From Escallonia rubra (lineage: Eukaryota; Streptophyta; Magnoliopsida; Escalloniales; Escalloniaceae): a stretch of DNA of 64,000 bases. Location: the NCBI GenBank assembly GCA_033065855.1, contig JAVXUO010001335.1, forward strand, positions 248,001 through 312,000, written 5' to 3'. Below, piece after piece: positions 26,231 through 36,830 of the stretch. A program made the translations under genes and the position numbers. The notes beneath the pieces were generated by a model that made no database searches, was not told the origin of the DNA, and saw nothing but the letters and a program-made list of their open reading frames with translations. The stretch's first letter is position 1. Each line of letters begins with the position of its first letter.

Positions 26231-26612
26231 AATTTAATAAAATAGTAATCAGTAATCCGCTATTGGGTAGAAACGTCAAGGGACAGGGATGTTGCTTCAG
26301 TTGGGCTGTATGCGCAGCTTGGGCATCTAAATGAGCCGAACTACCCTTTACGTGCTGGCCTTGAACATAATTGGACGAAAGGCTAGATTGCTCTGTTAAT
26401 GTTCGATAAAATGTCTCAGAGAGAAGTTCTCGTTTGGACGGTCATGGTTGCAAAATCGCCAGAGACTGGGTTCTTTTGGCGATGGGTTTGGGTACATTTC
26501 AGGGTTTACACCAAATGGGCTTCATTTAAAGGCATTTAATTTTCAACTTTTCCGCAATGTTGCTAATGCCGTGAAGGCAAGTTGATAAGACGTGTCTGCA
26601 TTGGGTATGAAG
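26231..26612. other. Junction between CACTA remnant and FAR1-type MULE; no gene
   Basis: No supported frame. The expected left terminus of the MULE to the right (a GGGAGCCGATC-type end) is not visible, so that MULE seems left-truncated. Confidence 0.4.
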
Positions 26613-28805
26613 TCACTTCCGTAATTTTTTTTGACCCGTTGATTCTTTAATCGGACTCTTCATATGTATTGCTCGTTTTCGCCCTTTTGTTTGAGACAGA
26701 ATTGGAAAAAAAATATCGTCCTCCTCACCTTGCAGGCTAGTGCTGTCAATGACTGGCTGTGAAGCTCGATTGAATCTACCGGCTGGAGTCGCCCGAGTTG
26801 TCGGAGTGTCCCGACTTTCTGGTAATGTCATCCTAAAATGTACAAGGTTAGCCTTATCCCGTGCAGCTGCTTCAACTTGGTACATGTACCCATCAAATGT
26901 TGACGCTGCATCCAATGATAAACCGTGCATGATGTTACAAAGGTGATTATATCGCAGCGTCTCAGATTGCTCGAAATCAACTGAAACATTGGGCACGTAA
27001 GGAATGTGACCGTGTACTCTATTGGCTTCCTTCGTCCACCGATCCAAGATATACTCTGGAGGGATTTCACGAGCATTCTTGGCGCTAAAATACCTCAAAG
27101 CGTGTCGACAGAGTATACATTTATGCTCAAACAGTTGACAGTTGCAATTAACAAACCCGGTCTCCATACACACTGCTACGGTAAAATGTCTTATGTTCTT
27201 CGGAGCCGACGAAGAGCACGGATTGGCAAAATTCGTCACATTTGTCAAAGCATAAACCTTGAGATATATGTTGCATAGCTCGTGCAACTTTGTCATGCTA
27301 TATTAATTCAACTTTAGTAGTTCCTCCTGAAACTGTCTAAACATTTCCTTGGTATAGACTTGAGCCGCATGAGCCTCCAAAGGTGAAAAAACTACTACGG
27401 CTCTTTCTCTGTAAACTGTAGCCGCGTCGGCTTCTCTCTCAAGGAAAAATTGCTTGTCAAGGGCTTTCTGCATCTCTAGTACGAACTCTGTTATACTTGA
27501 AGAAGAGCGTACGTACCCATCAAAGAATGCATTCATACCTTCGCTTCTCGAGGTCGTAGTCATTCCGGCGGCAAAAAACTTTTTGGTGTAGGCACCGATC
27601 CACTGTGTCCTGATATCATACAACGCTTGCAACCATTCATGACTGTGCAAATAGTAGTCATCCATTAACTTGGCCCACCTCTCCTCGAACACGTCTACCG
27701 TCAACGATTTCTTCACACATGTATTAAAGTCACTCTTGAATGTCGGATGGTTTGCATATACATTGTGAAGTCGTTCGGGATATTTGTTGCTTATGTGCCA
27801 TGTGCACAGGCCATGGTGAGTATCTGGAAGGACCTTAGCGATTGCATTTTTCATTGCCAGATCTTGGTCAGTGATGATGGTCTTTGGAGGAATATGATAC
27901 ATTGCTTCAAGCCACGTTTCAAATAACCACGTAAATGACTCCTCCGTCTCATCCCTAAGCAGGGCAAAGCCAAACAAGATTGACTGATAGTGGTGGTTCA
28001 CCCCGATGAACGGAGCAAAAGGCATAGAGTACTTATTTGTGCGGTATGTGGTGTCAAACGTCACAACATCGCCAAAATTTTGGTAAGCAGCTCTAGAACG
28101 GGCATCCGCCCAAAATATAGTACTAATGCGGTTCTCGTCATCCAGTTGGAGACTATAGAAAAAGCCAGAATTCTCACTCTGAAGGCGCCTGAAGATATCA
28201 AGTGTAGCTTGAGAATCACTCTTACAGGAAGACTCTCTCCTCTGAGCACGAAGTTCATTTCGAAGGTCTACTTCGTTGAAGCTCAACTTGTCAACCCCCC
28301 CAGCCTGGCTTGAGAAAACCCCCATCATTCTAGAAGGTGGAATTTTAGCCTCGGCCATTGTAAATATCAGTTGTCTGTGTGCCGCGCTTATTTGTCGGTG
28401 CTGATGAATTTGACCAATCTTACTAGGGGTCATCAACTGATGATTATGGCTCAACTCCACTCCCGTCACAACCCAATGATTTTCATTTTTTCGGTGTACT
28501 GCATACACATGGGCCTTGCAGCCGGTACCCATAAATGTGTCCCTTTTTCTTTGTCTTGCTGGCCCTTCGTCACTGATCCGAACAACCGGGGGTACATGTG
28601 GGGCTCCTCTATGACACTCAAATAGTCGGGAACAAATTTGGTCTGTATTCGCCCGTTTTCTGGTCGTCTTAATTCTAACACCGAAACCTATCATTTTCGA
28701 ATATGCTCTATAGTATGCTTCAACTTCGTCCAGTATTTGAAAATTTTGACCTTTGTAAGGTGGATCAGAATTTTCACAAAAATTATTTCCTCCAATTGCA
28801 TCCAT
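26613..28805 (-). pseudogene. FAR1/FHY3-type MULE transposase with one in-frame stop
   Basis: A single intronless frame from 28805 to 26613, about 730 codons, broken only by one TAA at 27305-27303 (after ...LLKLN). Domains: FAR1 DNA-binding domain (EAYYRAYSKMIGFGVRIKTT, with ICSRLFECHRG and the C...HNHQL end); DDE core with the first Asp in FGDVVTFDTTYR, the second in ITDQDLAMK, the CTWH element, and Glu in TSRSEGMNAFFDGY; then, after the stop, a SWIM zinc finger (NCNCQLFEHKC-IL-CRH) and a basic SQTKGRKR tail. It is plainly homologous to the intact transposase at 36971-39313. The stop removes the SWIM finger. A sequencing error or readthrough is possible but not needed. Confidence 0.85.
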
Positions 28806-29214
28806 ATTTATACTGAAATCTAAAAAATAAAAATTATATCATTCTCAACAAGTCATAGAATTAAATAATTTTTTTTGGGCAGAAACAGAAATAAAATGGA
28901 ATGAAATGAAATCGAATGAAAAAGGCAAAACTTACAACCGCTAAAAAGGGTAAGTGGGGGCAACTGGGGTTTTATTAGGGTTTTTAATAGCATTTGTGGG
29001 GTAATTGTGGGGTAGCTGGGGGTTTATTTACAGTAGGCGGGGCAACAATTTTTATCGGGTTCATGTCCCTGTGTCACACGAAACAACTGAAAGAAAAAAA
29101 AAATTGTCTTTGATTCCAATCGCTACACTTAGTAGCGGTTGGGTAGTGAGTGGTGGGCCATCGTGATATGGTGTCCTTATGCGGAAAGCAATAAAAAAAA
29201 TTTAACAAAATCAT

Positions 29215-29655
29215 CACCAACTGCTACTTATGCAAAACACCCTCTGGCAGCCATCGCCCCAACAAACATCTCAGAACAACTTTAAAATAACTTTCCAGTT
29301 GTCTGACACCCCTTCCTGAACTAAAAGTCATTCAAAAATTTTTACAATGTTCAATTACCAAAATACCCTCGCTAAGCGACAAATTACCGAAATGCCTCCG
29401 GGGGTTCATTATCACCCTAACGCTCCGCAATCAGCTTCAAAACAACCTTTCAGGTGTTTTAATTACATTTATGGACTAAAAAGTCCTTTGAAAAACTTTA
29501 CCGGAAAAATTACCAAAATACCCCTCTCCGGGTGGCAAATTACCAAGATGCCCCCTGGCATCAGAAAATCTCAAAAGTGCTTTAAAATGCTATTTTAGGC
29601 TTCCTGAATTCATTCTTGATCTAAAAAGTATTTTACAAAATTTTCGCCCAAAAAT
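29215..29655. repeat. Degenerate tandem repeats, about 160-bp period
   Basis: Two clear and one weaker unit share ATTACCAAAATACCC, AAATTACCRARATGCC and a GGACTAAAAAGT-like segment in the same order. Confidence 0.55.
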
Positions 29656-30603
29656 CCCGAACCGGTGTCCGGATCGAGCGCTTAAAAGCCCGTTCGGCCA
29701 AAAAAATAGCTAACAACTTTGGAATGGCCCGAATTCCTTGTACATGGAACTTCCCAACATCCTAGGGTTCTCATAAAAGTTTCGCGTGAAATCGCGCTAG
29801 CTTGATATTTTAAATTACACTGCAAAGTTACAAGGTTCCCCGTATCAGTTAACCCATTTCCAGTCTTTGGAAAAATCTGAAATTTTTTCCTGAAATAGAT
29901 CTTTTAAAAATAACTAGGGTCTCTTTTTGTACTTTGGCAAAATCTATCTCTAGATATTTTTTATAAATTCGTGAAAAACTGTCTAATTAAGTTTTCACTT
30001 TTAGCGACAATTACGTTTCGTATTCACATTAAACACACATAGTGTTACGCACCTTAGGAACACACAGTGTCTTCTTCCTTCAACTGATCCCTCAATCGGT
30101 TTTTGACTTTTAAAAAAAATATATAAAATTCTTACGAACAATCGAGTCGAGCTGTCGATTATGGTAAGCACAATTTGAAATTAACATTGAATTATAAGAA
30201 AATTCAAAATACTTACTTGTTTTAACTTGATATATTTAAAGAAAAATCCACCGATCTTCTAGCGGTTATCCACCGATCTTCTAGTGTAAACTTGTTTTGT
30301 TTGTATTGTCGTGGAGATTATGTAGGTGAGATATGGAGTATGAAGAGAGTTGGTAAAGATGATGGAAAGTGAAACAAAGGGCTCTGTTGAGAAAGAGTCG
30401 GGGAGAACGGATTATAAAGAAAGAAAAGTGAGGGAGAGAGAAGAAAGAAGAGAGAGACAAAAATAGATCCGTGAATGAGCAGTGAGATGAGTGTAGTCAA
30501 AGGCTATGAAAGAAAAAAATTGCAAAAGACTGTCTGGCAAAGCTTTGAGCTGCATTGACTTGGCATTTCTGGAAGAAGGACATCACGCGGGGGGGGGGGG
30601 AGG

Positions 30604-30950
30604 ACACAACACTTTGTTGCAGTTGAGGGGTATGGAAAGAAACAAAAAAAATGAATAAAGGACATTATGGGGGGAAGGAAAAAGGACATCCGGGGGGGAA
30701 AGGACAGCAAAAATGATACCAACCGCAACACTTTGTTGCGGTTGGGGCCGTTTGGAATGAAAAAAAATTTTGAATGATACCAACCGCAACAAAGTGTTGC
30801 GGTTGGGGGGTTTTAGGCACGATCACAACTGCAACAAGGTATTGCAGTTGGGGATTATCTTCGTGGGCCCTCAACCGCTAGTCTTTCTTGCGATTAGGGT
30901 TGAAGGGCATTATTGTCAAAAGTTGCAACTGCATAAAAGTGTTGCGGTTG
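30604..30950. repeat. CAACCGCAACA-type palindrome array
   Basis: At least five palindromes with arms CAACYGCAACA and TGTTGCRGTTG: near 30604, 30719-30745, 30780-30806, 30826-30850 and 30926-30950. A hybrid copy lies further away at 29116-29142 (CAATCGCTACA / TAGCGGTTG). They sit in the sub-terminal region of the FAR1-type MULE and are candidate binding sites for its own protein. Confidence 0.8.
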
Positions 30951-31062
30951 TAACTTTTTCAAGAAAAAAAAAAGTCATCTGAGCCGTCCACGAGTACACA
31001 TGGACGGCAGGATTTATGGTGGAGAAATAACAATTTCTCTACCGGTGGGTGGAGATCGGCTC

Positions 31063-31064
<2 letters not shown>

Positions 31065-31135
<71 letters not shown>
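31065..31135. repeat. (TA)n microsatellite between two MULE ends
   Basis: A (TA) tract of 71 bp lying exactly between the GGCTCCC end at 31064 and the GGGAGC end at 31136. It probably served as the insertion target. Confidence 0.9.
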
Positions 31136-31138
<3 letters not shown>

Positions 31139-31381
31139 AGCTGATCCCTTGACAGCGCAGGCAAAATAGGATATCTTGCCAGCGCGATCTGGCCGTCCAT
31201 CCCTTCGGGATGGACGGCCCAGATCACTTTTTTTTGCGGCGCTGTCAGTCGTCCGCTACATAGTGTAGCGGACGGACCTTTTTACCATCTTGCCCTCGCT
31301 CACCCGTCCGCTAGACTGTGTAGCGGACGACATTCTTGGGCCAACAAAAAGTAGTCCGCTACACTGTCTAGCGGACGACTG
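31136..31381 (+). repeat. Left TIR of the 9.0 kb MULE
   Basis: About 246 bp, roughly 95% or more identical by eye to the right TIR, with one 11-base length difference near the inner end. Contains a perfect 13-bp-arm hairpin (31191-31219, GGCCGTCCATCCC / GGGATGGACGGCC) and three GTCCGCTA...TAGCGGAC palindromes (31251, 31306, 31354). Confidence 0.92.
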
Positions 31382-31863
31382 TTTCCGTCAAACCACCCAC
31401 TTCCCCCTGACAGTTGTCACATCAGTCGATGCACGACTGTTACTTTGTCGTTATCCCAGCGTCCGCAACACAGTGTAGCGGACGTTGGCAAGTATTCGAA
31501 ACCTTCTAAACTTCTATTCATTCCTTCTTCTCACAATCAAACTATTCCTTCTTCTCACGATCAAACCAGCGGCGTTGGCAAGTAGATCGGCGCAATTTCT
31601 TTGCAAGAAATCCTTTAATCGTCTCATCAATCACGTAAGTTCACAAACTAATCCTTTCTTTGTTCATAATCTAGAGTTCATCTTGCGGCGTTGGCAAGTA
31701 GATCGGCACTATGCTAGCGTTTGTCAATGTATATACATATATATTATATATGTGTATTGCGTATTATCTGATCACATGCTAGCGCTGAATATGCTAGCGT
31801 TGTATGTTTGGGAATGTTTACGCTTCCAACCTTGCCCTCTTTCCATTATTTCAGTTGCAAAAA
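31382..31863. promoter_or_regulatory. Leader region of the PMD gene
   Basis: Contains one more palindrome (31461-31483) and a 23-bp direct repeat starting GCGGCGTTGGCAAGTAGATC (31571 and 31685). The frame 31485-32036 through it is not supported as protein. Probably promoter and 5' leader of the downstream gene. Confidence 0.45.
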
Positions 31864-34004
31864 ATGGATTTCAACCCTGGACCAGAAGATTCGTCCGTAT
31901 TATACGACCAAGCAAACCATATCAGTACGCTCATATGGGATGGTGGAGTAAGATACTTATTTTATCGTTTATATCGTTTATTTTGCTTACGTATTTCAGT
32001 TGCGAATGTTGTATATCGTTTATTTTGCTTAAATAATATTTATTAATTCGTAGGAAAGAGCACTTGTCAACACGGTAGAAGTAAGCGATAATTTCAACGC
32101 CTGGAAATTGAACAGAACCCAGAAAAGATTACTGCGTGGGATTGGGTTTGGGATTTTCACGCATGGGCAGATCTTTCAACAACTTGACCGGCACTTAATA
32201 GGTGCCCTTGTTGAAAGGTGGAGAAGTGAAACGAATACGTTTCACTTCCCTCTCGGAGAGATGACAATTACCCTAGAAGATGTAGGGTTCATCTTAGGGT
32301 TACCGGTGACGGGGCGGCCGGTAATAGCTCATCCGTCCGAAGCAACGAATAAGAGGACCGCTAGGGACTTCTTTACTTCGATACCCCAGGATGGATTTAG
32401 CAGTGGTGGTATCAAGTTGAAGTGGTTGGTAGATACCTACGGGGTTTTGCCGGAAAACTATACGGGCCATGACCTTGTGCTGTACACACAAGCCTTCCTC
32501 TGGTGGGTGATGGGGGCAATATTATTCCCAACGACGTCGAAGAACACGGTCAGCGTCAAATATTTACCGTTTTTGCGTAACCTGGCTGAGGTTGGGGATT
32601 ATGCCTGGGGTGCAGCAACTCTTGCATACCTGTACCGAGCATTGCACAAGGCAACGAGGCCCGACTCCAAAGCGATATGTGCATGTCTCTCGCTATTGCA
32701 GGTATATCATACAATTCTTCATTACGTGCTCTTTGTTGTTTTTTTTTTTGTTGAATGGACAATAAATGTTGACGATACTTTTTTTAATGTCTTTGCTCTC
32801 AGGTGTGGTCTTATGAACACCTTGCTACCGGCGCACCCAGGTGTAGGGACGGAACAGATAATGTGTGGCCTCGGTTGTGCGCCTGGGAGTACAGCCGGAA
32901 GGAAACCCACTACGAGAGGAGAGACGATCCCCATCACAACATTTCATACTATCGGGGGGAGCTCGACTCGTTATCTCCTGGCCAGATGCGATGGGCACCG
33001 TACAAACGTTTGGCGCGACGGGTGGGAGAGTCGTTCGTCTTCACGCTCTCCGGGTTGCAACGCACACCCCTGATCCACTTCGAGGTCGCAGAGTGGCAGC
33101 TGCCAGATCGCGCTATGCGCCATTTTGACTGCCTGCAGGGGTTGCCAGCCGGCGCGCCAGATATGAGGCTTAACAGGAACCCACCGGGTGTCGGACTGTT
33201 TGGCAGGGCGAATGCGCACGAGTTGTGCGCGCGTGAAATTGAGGTCTGGAATTCCTGGCAGGACACGCTGGCGGCCATTGTGTCGGAGCCTGACCCCGTC
33301 ATCAGCATCGAACAGTACAATGAGTGGTACTACCGCATCACCCGGAGGAGAGTAGCTCCAGTAAGGTTTGAACGCGGGGAGAAGTACCACCCTAGGGGTC
33401 AGATCGATGAGCACATGGCATACAATCTGGTAAGTTGCCCAACCAGTGCTTCTAATTGAACTTGATCATTCTAAGTGTGTACGAAGTTACTTATTTATTA
33501 TCTCTCTGGATGTAGGTTAATGCCTCGTTCGCCTTCTTCCAGAAGTTGAGCGAGCGGAAGGATTTGGTGGATGCCATGGGCGAGGAGCTTCGCCAACAGG
33601 CTGAAGCGTTGGCGAATGGCTGCGGGAATTTTTTGCGGCAAGCATCGGGACACCCAAACCCGGGAATGGGTTATCCGGGGTGGCAGCGGCCGTTTGTTCC
33701 CGAGGGATGCACCGATCCCTCGGGACAGACTTCGGGAGTGAGCCAGGGATATGGTTTTCCCTCTGTACCGGAGATGGGTGGTGATTGGGGACCGCCAAGC
33801 ACCATGGGCCAGGCTCAAGCGCCGTGGGAAGATTACAGTGCGCCCTCCTTCTCTTTACTATTGGATTCGGAACCCCAACCCCTCTCTCAGAGTCAAGTCA
33901 CGCAAGACTGGGGTTTCGGAAACATCAGTCTGCCCATTGTCCCGTGGGCAGGACCATCTATTGCCGAAGGCGGGCAGTACCCCCCCGTTGACTCCCCGGA
34001 ATGA
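31864..34004 (+). CDS. Plant mobile domain protein (MAIN-like), fused frame to Ulp1 broken
   Basis: A PMD (aminotransferase-like plant mobile domain) protein. Exons: 31864-31947, 32054-32701, 32803-33429, 33516-34004, all with GT-AG introns and phase 0 joins. It starts MDFNPGPEDSSVLYDQANHI, the usual PMD opening. Then come AWKLNRTQKRLLRGIGFGIF, the FHFPLGEMTITLEDVGFILG core, LYRALHKATRPDSKAICACL, VWSYEHL and WAPYKRL. PMD proteins of the host (MAIN, MAIL1) act in silencing and genome stability; transposon copies are common. Exon 4 continues into a Gly/Pro-rich linker and ends at TGA 34002-34004 inside a short tandem repeat. The Ulp1 frame follows one base out of phase, so an ancestral PMD-Ulp1 fusion of about 940 codons is likely. 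Confidence 0.8.
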
Positions 34005-34110
34005 GTGCAATATCCCCCGTCGACCCCCCCGAAGGAGTGCAATATCCCCCGTCGACCCCCCCGAAGGAGTGCAATACCCCCCGGTCGACCCCCGAGGGCA
34101 ATATCGCAAA
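34001..34110 (+). repeat. 32/33-nt Pro-rich tandem repeat that breaks the PMD-Ulp1 frame
   Basis: Units of the type GVQYPPVDPPE. Two units, each starting GTGCAATATCCCCCGTCGAC, are 32 nt long instead of 33, one C short. Two single-base losses shift the frame exactly from the PMD phase to the Ulp1 phase. A TGA also replaces the expected GGA at the first boundary. Confidence 0.75.
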
Positions 34111-35058
34111 GGGCATCCGTTGAAGCCCCTAAAGCCGCAGAAATGCCAGATAATCAGAGAGCGTTATTTTAGCGGCTACCCGCATGACCAAGCGTTGTAT
34201 AGTGTGGATCATCCGGAGGGCATGGATTACAGTTGCTCGTGGGGAGAACTGGCCTCCCTGGCTCCGGGGAGTTGGTTAGACAACGGTGTCGTCTCCACCT
34301 ACGTGGAGATTCTGAAGGAAAGGTGTCGGCAGCAGCCGACCTATCCGGCCGTTTTTTTGTTCGATGCCTTTTTTCATGGCATCCTAGTGTCTGAATGGCA
34401 GGAGTGGGTCGAAAATAGGGGGAAGAAAAAGTTGGCCCAGTGGAGACCGTCCGTTAACCTACGAGCGTATCTTAATAGGGATAGTCCGGTGAGCGCAAGT
34501 GTTGCCGATGTGTTTCTAATCCCATTTCTAGGGCAAAGCCACTGGTACTTGGTTTGCTACTCCCCAACAAGTAAAGTCGTATCGGTGATCGACAGTCTCC
34601 ACGACGATACTCATCAGATGCCTGTGCTGCATATGTACAGAGCCCAGTTGGACTCATTGGTAATATTACGATCGCTGTATAATGCTCTGATTCTATCTTG
34701 CCATAAATTTTAACTCGTGTCTTACGCCATTTTCTGTTTCTCGCAGAATATTTTTTGTGCAATGGTCAATCGTGCGCGTAATGTCCCCGTACCGGCGCGT
34801 CCAAATCTCGATAGGCGATTGAAGAAGAGGAGGCCCAAGCAACGTAACACTTCGGACTGCGGCGTCTTCCTTTGCATGTACATGGATTTCATTTGTCGCT
34901 CTGAGAGCCTCAAGGCGGCCGTCTGGAGCCAAGCAGAAGTTGAAGCCTATAGATATAGAATAGCTTGGCAAATTATGAAAGGCCGGCCTAGAGCGGTTAG
35001 GTTTATAGAAAATCCGGCTAATGACGAGAATCCACCCCAACATGCGGACCCCAGTTGA
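34111..35058 (+). CDS. Ulp1-type (C48) cysteine protease domain
   Basis: C-terminal protease half of the broken PMD-Ulp1 frame. Exons: up to 34659 and 34747-35058 (TGA). Catalytic elements are present in order: His in GQSHWYLVCY (codon 34540-34542), Asp in VSVIDSLHDD (34591-34593), the oxyanion Gln in PKQRNTSDCG (34840-34842) and the nucleophile Cys in the same motif (34858-34860). N-terminal features typical of the fold are GSWLDNGVVSTYVEILK and FLFDAFFH. Ulp1 proteases cleave SUMO precursors or conjugates; whether this one does is not known. No ATG with good context lies close in this frame (first downstream 34222), which supports it being the continuation of the PMD exon rather than a separate gene. 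Confidence 0.8.
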
Positions 35059-36012
35059 AATTGTATCATAACAGTATTTTTTACATAAACCGTACGCCAT
35101 TGGTGTGATTTGATTTGTGTTGATTTCTGTTGTCGATTACTGATTGATTGATGAACGTTGTTGGTTTTTTGGCCTCATTGGGAATGATTGAAATGTGGAA
35201 AAAAAAAAAAAAAAAAAATTTTCTAAGTAGTGAAGTTTAGTCTTTCTGCTGTGCCGTCCGCTATACAATGTAGCGGACAAATGTAGGTAGAGAATTTTTC
35301 TAAGTGTTGATGGGTGGAGCTTTCTGCTGCGTCGTCCGCTATATAGTATCGCGAATGTAAATGAAAATCAAAAGATTCTGCTATGCCGTCCGCTACATTG
35401 TATAGCGGACGTAAAATGAAGACCAAAAGTTTTTCCTACTCCGTCCGCGATACAATGTAGCGGACGGCATAGCAGAAACTTTTGGTTTTCATTTACGTCC
35501 GCTAGATAGTATCGCGGACGTAAAATGAAGACCAAATTTTTCCAAGTGTTGATGGGTGGAGTTTCTGCTGCGCCGTCCGCTACATTGTATGGCGGACGTA
35601 AAATGAAGACCAAATTTTTCTAAGTGTTGATGGGTGGAGTTTCTGCTGCGCCGTCCGCTACATTGTATGGCGGACGTAAAATGAAGACCAAATTTTTCCA
35701 AGTGTTGATGGGTGGAGTTTCTGCTACGCCGTCCGCTACCTTGTATAGCGGACGTAAAATGAAGACCAAATTTTTCTAAGTGTTGATGGGTGGAGTTTCT
35801 GCTGCGACGTCCGCTACATTGTATGGCGGACGTAAAATGAAGACCAAACTCCGCTACATTGTATAGCGGACGTAAAATCAGTTTCTGCTATTAACGTACG
35901 ATTCACACTCAACGATCTCACTACATCGAGGGAGTCTCCAACGACACAATTAAGCAAGGAAAAATTTCGAAACACAATCAACAAGAACACAAATTATTTT
36001 ATTAATAATAAA
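35059..36012. repeat. Internal palindrome array 1 of the 9.0 kb MULE
   Basis: Between the convergent Ulp1 and B3 genes. About ten palindromes GTCCGCTACATTGTATAGCG and variants start near 35257, 35332, 35386, 35441, 35497, 35574, 35651, 35729, 35807 and 35852. From 35497 they are embedded in a tandem unit of about 78 bp that also holds AAAATGAAGACCAAATTTTT and GTGTTGATGGGTGGAGTTTC. The rest, 35890-36012, is AT-rich. Confidence 0.9.
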
Positions 36013-36483
36013 TTAGGGTTCACATTGGGGGAAAGAAATTTTTTCACAAGTGCTCCGATCAAAGATTACAACTTGAAAATCCCACCACCCAAGGTGTTCA
36101 AACACTACAAAGTCCCCGAGTTCGAGGCCATGCTGGCGCACGAAGACGTTCCAACCCTCTGCGAATTGCTTTTTTTGGGGTCGGCCGGGCTTCAGCTTGA
36201 TTTCAACCTGCCATGCCCCCTTGCGGCTATATAATCTTGCACTGTCATGAATTGTTGTAAATTGATTGGTCAAGGCTTCCGGTATGTCCTAACAAACACA
36301 ATACACAAAAAATAGGTTAGTTTTTAACCAAAAGATCAAACCTTTAACACACGAAAATACAGAGATAGAGGGATGGCATACAAGTTCATTCTCAAACCCC
36401 GGCATCATGACTTTGAAAAAGTGTTTGCCTGCCAGGTGCAAGTTGCCAATAAAATCGTAGGTGGTCTCCGATCCAGAAGCCAT
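36013..36483 (-). CDS. Small B3 DNA-binding domain protein carried by the MULE
   Basis: Two exons, 36483-36382 and 36288-36013, joined in phase 0 across a short GT-AG intron, give about 125 aa: almost exactly one B3 domain. Landmarks: GKHFFKVMMPGF, DIPEALTNQFTT, KGAWQVEIKLKPG, FAEGWNVFVRQHGLELGDFV, VFEHLG, FQVVIFDRSTCEKI. The layout matches plant REM-type B3 domains, which bind DNA. Nothing else (no repression motif, no second domain) is present. It lies between the two palindrome arrays and next to the transposase on the same strand. I infer that it may bind the element's own repeats. Capture from a host REM gene is the simple alternative origin. Confidence 0.85.
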
Positions 36484-36639
36484 CGAGGTCGGCGTTGAGG
36501 GGGGACGGTTAATCGCCGGAGTTGTGGGTCACCGGAGATGTGGGTCGCCGGAGATGGAGTAGTTCGAGACAGAGAGAGTGCCCTCCAGATAGGACTGATA
36601 ACAGCCGATTGCCCGATATGATTAATATATATCATATAG

Positions 36640-36830
36640 ACTTATCCGCTACATTGTATAGCGGACGTAAAAGAAGACCAAAAGTTTGCCACCTGTGACG
36701 TCCGCTACATGGTAGAGCGGACGTAAAAGAAGACCAAAAGTTTGCCTGCTGTGACGTCCGCTACATTGGATGGCGGGCGTAAAAAGACTAAAATTCGATT
36801 ACGTCCGCTACATTGTATAGCGGACGGGGC
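36640..36830. repeat. Internal palindrome array 2 of the 9.0 kb MULE
   Basis: Four palindromes (near 36646, 36699, 36754, 36804) of the type TCCGCTACATTGTATAGCGG, in units of about 54 bp that also contain GTAAAAGAAGACCAAAAGTT. They lie upstream of the B3 gene and just downstream of the transposase stop, so they may sit in the B3 promoter. Confidence 0.9.

Larger units (their letters stand above)
28806..31064. mobile_element. Upstream half and right terminus of the FAR1-type MULE
   Basis: Non-coding DNA upstream of the transposase. It contains degenerate repeats of about 160 bp (29215-29655, with TTACCAAAATACCCCTC and CTAAAAAGT), a palindrome array (30604-30950) and the right terminus ending in GAGATCGGCTCCC at 31064. 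A hairpin GCCGTCCA-N10-TGGACGGC sits at 30983-31008. The terminus reads GGGAGCCGATC inwards, matching GGGAGCTGATC of the next MULE. It abuts a (TA)n tract. The left terminus was not found. Confidence 0.6.

Noticed and set aside
31485-32036. 183-codon plus frame upstream of the PMD gene
   Set aside because: Ends within the real first PMD intron, contains direct repeats and TA-rich sequence, and the PMD start MDFNPGPEDSS lies in another frame.
33516-33818. Minus-strand frames opposite PMD exon 4
   Set aside because: Antisense shadows of a GC-rich exon.
33751-34004. Start of the long Ulp1-frame ORF at 33751
   Set aside because: This part is an out-of-frame reading of PMD exon 4; only the part after the Pro-rich repeat (about 34050 on) is real.
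35257-35876. CRISPR-like look of regularly spaced palindromes
   Set aside because: Plant nuclear DNA, units are palindromes with conserved spacers, no cas genes; better explained as transposon operators.
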